A DNA stretch of 57,976 nucleotides from Blastocatellia bacterium (lineage in GTDB: Bacteria; Acidobacteriota; Blastocatellia; RBC074): positions 1-57,976 of the forward strand of contig JAEUQN010000024.1 of the NCBI GenBank assembly GCA_016789725.1, given 5' to 3'. Shown one piece after another: positions 56,369 through 57,976 of the stretch. Made by a program: the position numbers and the translations under genes. Every line of letters begins with the position of its first letter. Position 1 is the stretch's first letter. Under the pieces are notes generated by a model that was not told where the DNA came from, made no database searches, and saw only the letters and a list, made by a program, of their open reading frames with translations.

Positions 56369-57976
56369 ATGAAGACAGGAAGCAGATTTCAGAATCACCC
56401 AGCTCCTCACAGCCAAACGAAGAGCAATGACGTCTGGAGAGGTTGGCGCGGGCTGTGCCTTCGAGCCTTGGCGTTGCTCATGGCGCTCAACCCCTTGCTG
56501 ATGACGGCGAGTTTGCCCCGCACCGCAACCGCCGCACCGCCCAGCAGCACTGCCATTTATGTCATGGAAGGGTCAGGCAGCAGTGCCGTCCGAAACCTCC
56601 GCACAGTGAATACCTCGACGGGGGTTCTGTCTTCCATCGTATTTACAACCGGCGTCAGCAATAGCGCGGCGTTGTCCATTGATCCGACAAACCTGTATTT
56701 GTATTACGTTGATCGTTCGACCACGCCCAACCAACTGCGGCGATATGATGGAACCACGGAGTCGGCCTCCATTGGAACTTTTTCGGGGACCAGTTCTGGC
56801 ACAGTCATTCTCAGGATGGGATTTCGCGGGGCAACCGGATTCGCTATTGACTCGGCCAATAATGCCTTTTCTTTTACCAACACAGCGCCCTCAACCATCA
56901 CCTCCCTCGGAGCGATTACCTTTCAGGGAACTTCTCCGTCTGGGTCAACTTCGAGCGGCGACATTGCGTTTGATGGTAATGGGCGCGGCTGGGCCATCTT
57001 TGGCAACTCGCTGTACCGCATGGATTTCAATTCCAGTCCGATCAATGCCTATCCGATTGGGCAAATTACGATTGGCGGGACACCTCTCAGCACGGGATCG
57101 TCTACCGTTGGCAGTATTGCATTTGACTCTTCCGGCAATTTATTAATTGCAGCAGTGAGCGGCACCTCCTCAACGATTTATAATGTCAGCATTAATGACG
57201 CCACTGCTGTACAGGTCGGGTCAACAATGGCCAGCACTATTATCAGTGACTTTGCCAGTGGCAACCTCCCGCTCATTGACCCCAATATCGTCGCCACAAA
57301 ATCTGTCAGCCCAACAGGTAATGTCAGCCCCGGCGCAACCTTGACCTATACGATTGAAATCGAAAACACTGGCAATGCGCCAACGGTTGTTTCGACCTTC
57401 ACCGATGCGCTCCCAACCGGAACGACCTATGTTGCCAACAGCGCGACGCTGAACGGTACAAGTCTGGGAGCAGCGTCTTATCCCTTCAGCACGGCTTACG
57501 CAATTAATGGCCGCAACGCATCAGCAGGAGCAATCAAAACCGGTTACAGTAATCGCGCGACCATTACCTATCAAGTTACGGTCAACACCTCAAGCCCCCC
57601 TGCTGTCATTAACAATAGTGGCGTCATCACATATCTCGACGGTCCCAGCGGCGGAGTTTCGACGAACATCACCACGACCAATGTTGATGCGGTGGTGAAT
57701 GGCTACAAATCCGTCAAGCTCACAACCGACGCAGACAGCAGCGGTTCTGTAACACCGGGCGACACTTTAACGTGGACGATTTCATACAAAAATACGACGG
57801 CTCTCAGTGCCACCAGTTTTCAGATCAATGATCCACTTCCCACTGGTGTGACGATCACCTCAACCGGTGCCCAGAGCGTTTCTGTTTCTGGTTCAGGAAC
57901 CAGTGCCAGCATCAATGCTTCTTATACAGGTGCAGCAAGTGGGGCGGTGAGTAATCTGTTAGCCGCCGGAGCTACT
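56369..57976 (+). CDS. Secreted DUF11-repeat protein, 3' end outside window
   Basis: Open for 536 codons to the right edge. The N-terminus is a long basic stretch followed by a hydrophobic segment (LRALALLMALNPLLMTASLP), a signal peptide of the extended kind. Residues ~55-300 look like a beta-propeller or WD-like segment (IYVMEGSGSSAVRNLRTVNT, SIDPTNLYLYYVDRS). The first classic DUF11 domain starts near residue 310 (VATKSVSPTGNVSPGATLTY, NTGNAPTVVSTFTDALPTG) and a second near residue 445 (DTLTWTISYKNTTALSATSF). Ribosome-binding cgagga and aagga lie just before ATG 56369. It follows the barrel gene by 38 bases, so probably the same operon. Confidence 0.8.
   Translation, partial: MKTGSRFQNHPAPHSQTKSNDVWRGWRGLCLRALALLMALNPLLMTASLPRTATAAPPSSTAIYVMEGSGSSAVRNLRTVNTSTGVLSSIVFTTGVSNSAALSIDPTNLYLYYVDRSTTPNQLRRYDGTTESASIGTFSGTSSGTVILRMGFRGATGFAIDSANNAFSFTNTAPSTITSLGAITFQGTSPSGSTSSGDIAFDGNGRGWAIFGNSLYRMDFNSSPINAYPIGQITIGGTPLSTGSSTVGSIAFDSSGNLLIAAVSGTSSTIYNVSINDATAVQVGSTMASTIISDFASGNLPLIDPNIVATKSVSPTGNVSPGATLTYTIEIENTGNAPTVVSTFTDALPTGTTYVANSATLNGTSLGAASYPFSTAYAINGRNASAGAIKTGYSNRATITYQVTVNTSSPPAVINNSGVITYLDGPSGGVSTNITTTNVDAVVNGYKSVKLTTDADSSGSVTPGDTLTWTISYKNTTALSATSFQINDPLPTGVTITSTGAQSVSVSGSGTSASINASYTGAASGAVSNLLAAGAT

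Overview
The window looks like a chromosomal segment of an Acidobacteriota bacterium, most plausibly class Blastocatellia or a close relative. The evidence is a giant secreted BNR/NHL-repeat protein ending in the Solibacter-type TIGR03437 domain, diderm envelope genes (LolA, TonB, TolC, RND), a two-subunit ferredoxin-dependent 2-oxoglutarate oxidoreductase, and moderate GC with dispersed palindromic repeats. No transposase, integrase, phage module, CRISPR array or rRNA was seen. One tRNA gene (Lys, UUU) is present. The assignment rests on recalled family features, not on a database search.

Layout. 1-0.5 kb: C-terminal end of a membrane protein, then a ~150 bp nested palindromic element. 0.7-10.5 kb: a D-aminoacylase-family hydrolase divergent from a TetR-controlled efflux operon (tetR, HlyD-type adaptor, RND pump, ornithine cyclodeaminase-like enzyme, TolC-type channel). 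The RND gene carries an in-frame TAG in a conserved motif at the end of TM6. 10.6-14 kb: Uma2 nuclease-like protein, gamma-glutamyltransferase, a small CxxC protein and a VOC protein. 14-20 kb: a large hybrid histidine kinase, 6-phosphogluconolactonase, thymidine kinase and GlpX. 20-26.2 kb: the giant secreted repeat protein. 26.4-30.7 kb: a PGRP-type amidase lipoprotein, a FAD oxidoreductase with an ECF41-like sigma factor, and GpmA.

30.9-39.6 kb is a redox block: KorA-KorB, a ferredoxin-NADP reductase-like flavoprotein, and the three-gene proton-translocating transhydrogenase (pntAA, pntAB, pntB). Its likely logic is 2-oxoglutarate oxidation, then reduced ferredoxin, then NADPH/NADH balanced against the proton gradient. 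Between pntAA and pntAB lies about 1.3 kb of foreign-looking DNA: an AF2212-like small protein, a retropepsin-like protease, a second decayed copy of the 3' end of pntAA, and an AT-richer DUF6896-like gene.

39.6-47.5 kb (minus strand): a Gfo/Idh/MocA-SDR fusion, tRNA-Lys, a TonB-family protein with a zinc-ribbon start, a GAF-GAF-AAA-Fis sigma-54 activator, a HAD phosphatase and LolA. 47.8 kb to the right edge (plus strand): four consecutive genes for secreted DUF11 (TIGR01451) proteins, one of which is a ~2067-residue protein with a probable outer-membrane barrel. A good sigma-54-type -24/-12 sequence precedes the first of them. The LolA/sigma-54-activator operon is divergent from this cluster, which suggests an envelope-surface system under sigma-54 control. 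This is the best candidate for an undescribed system here.
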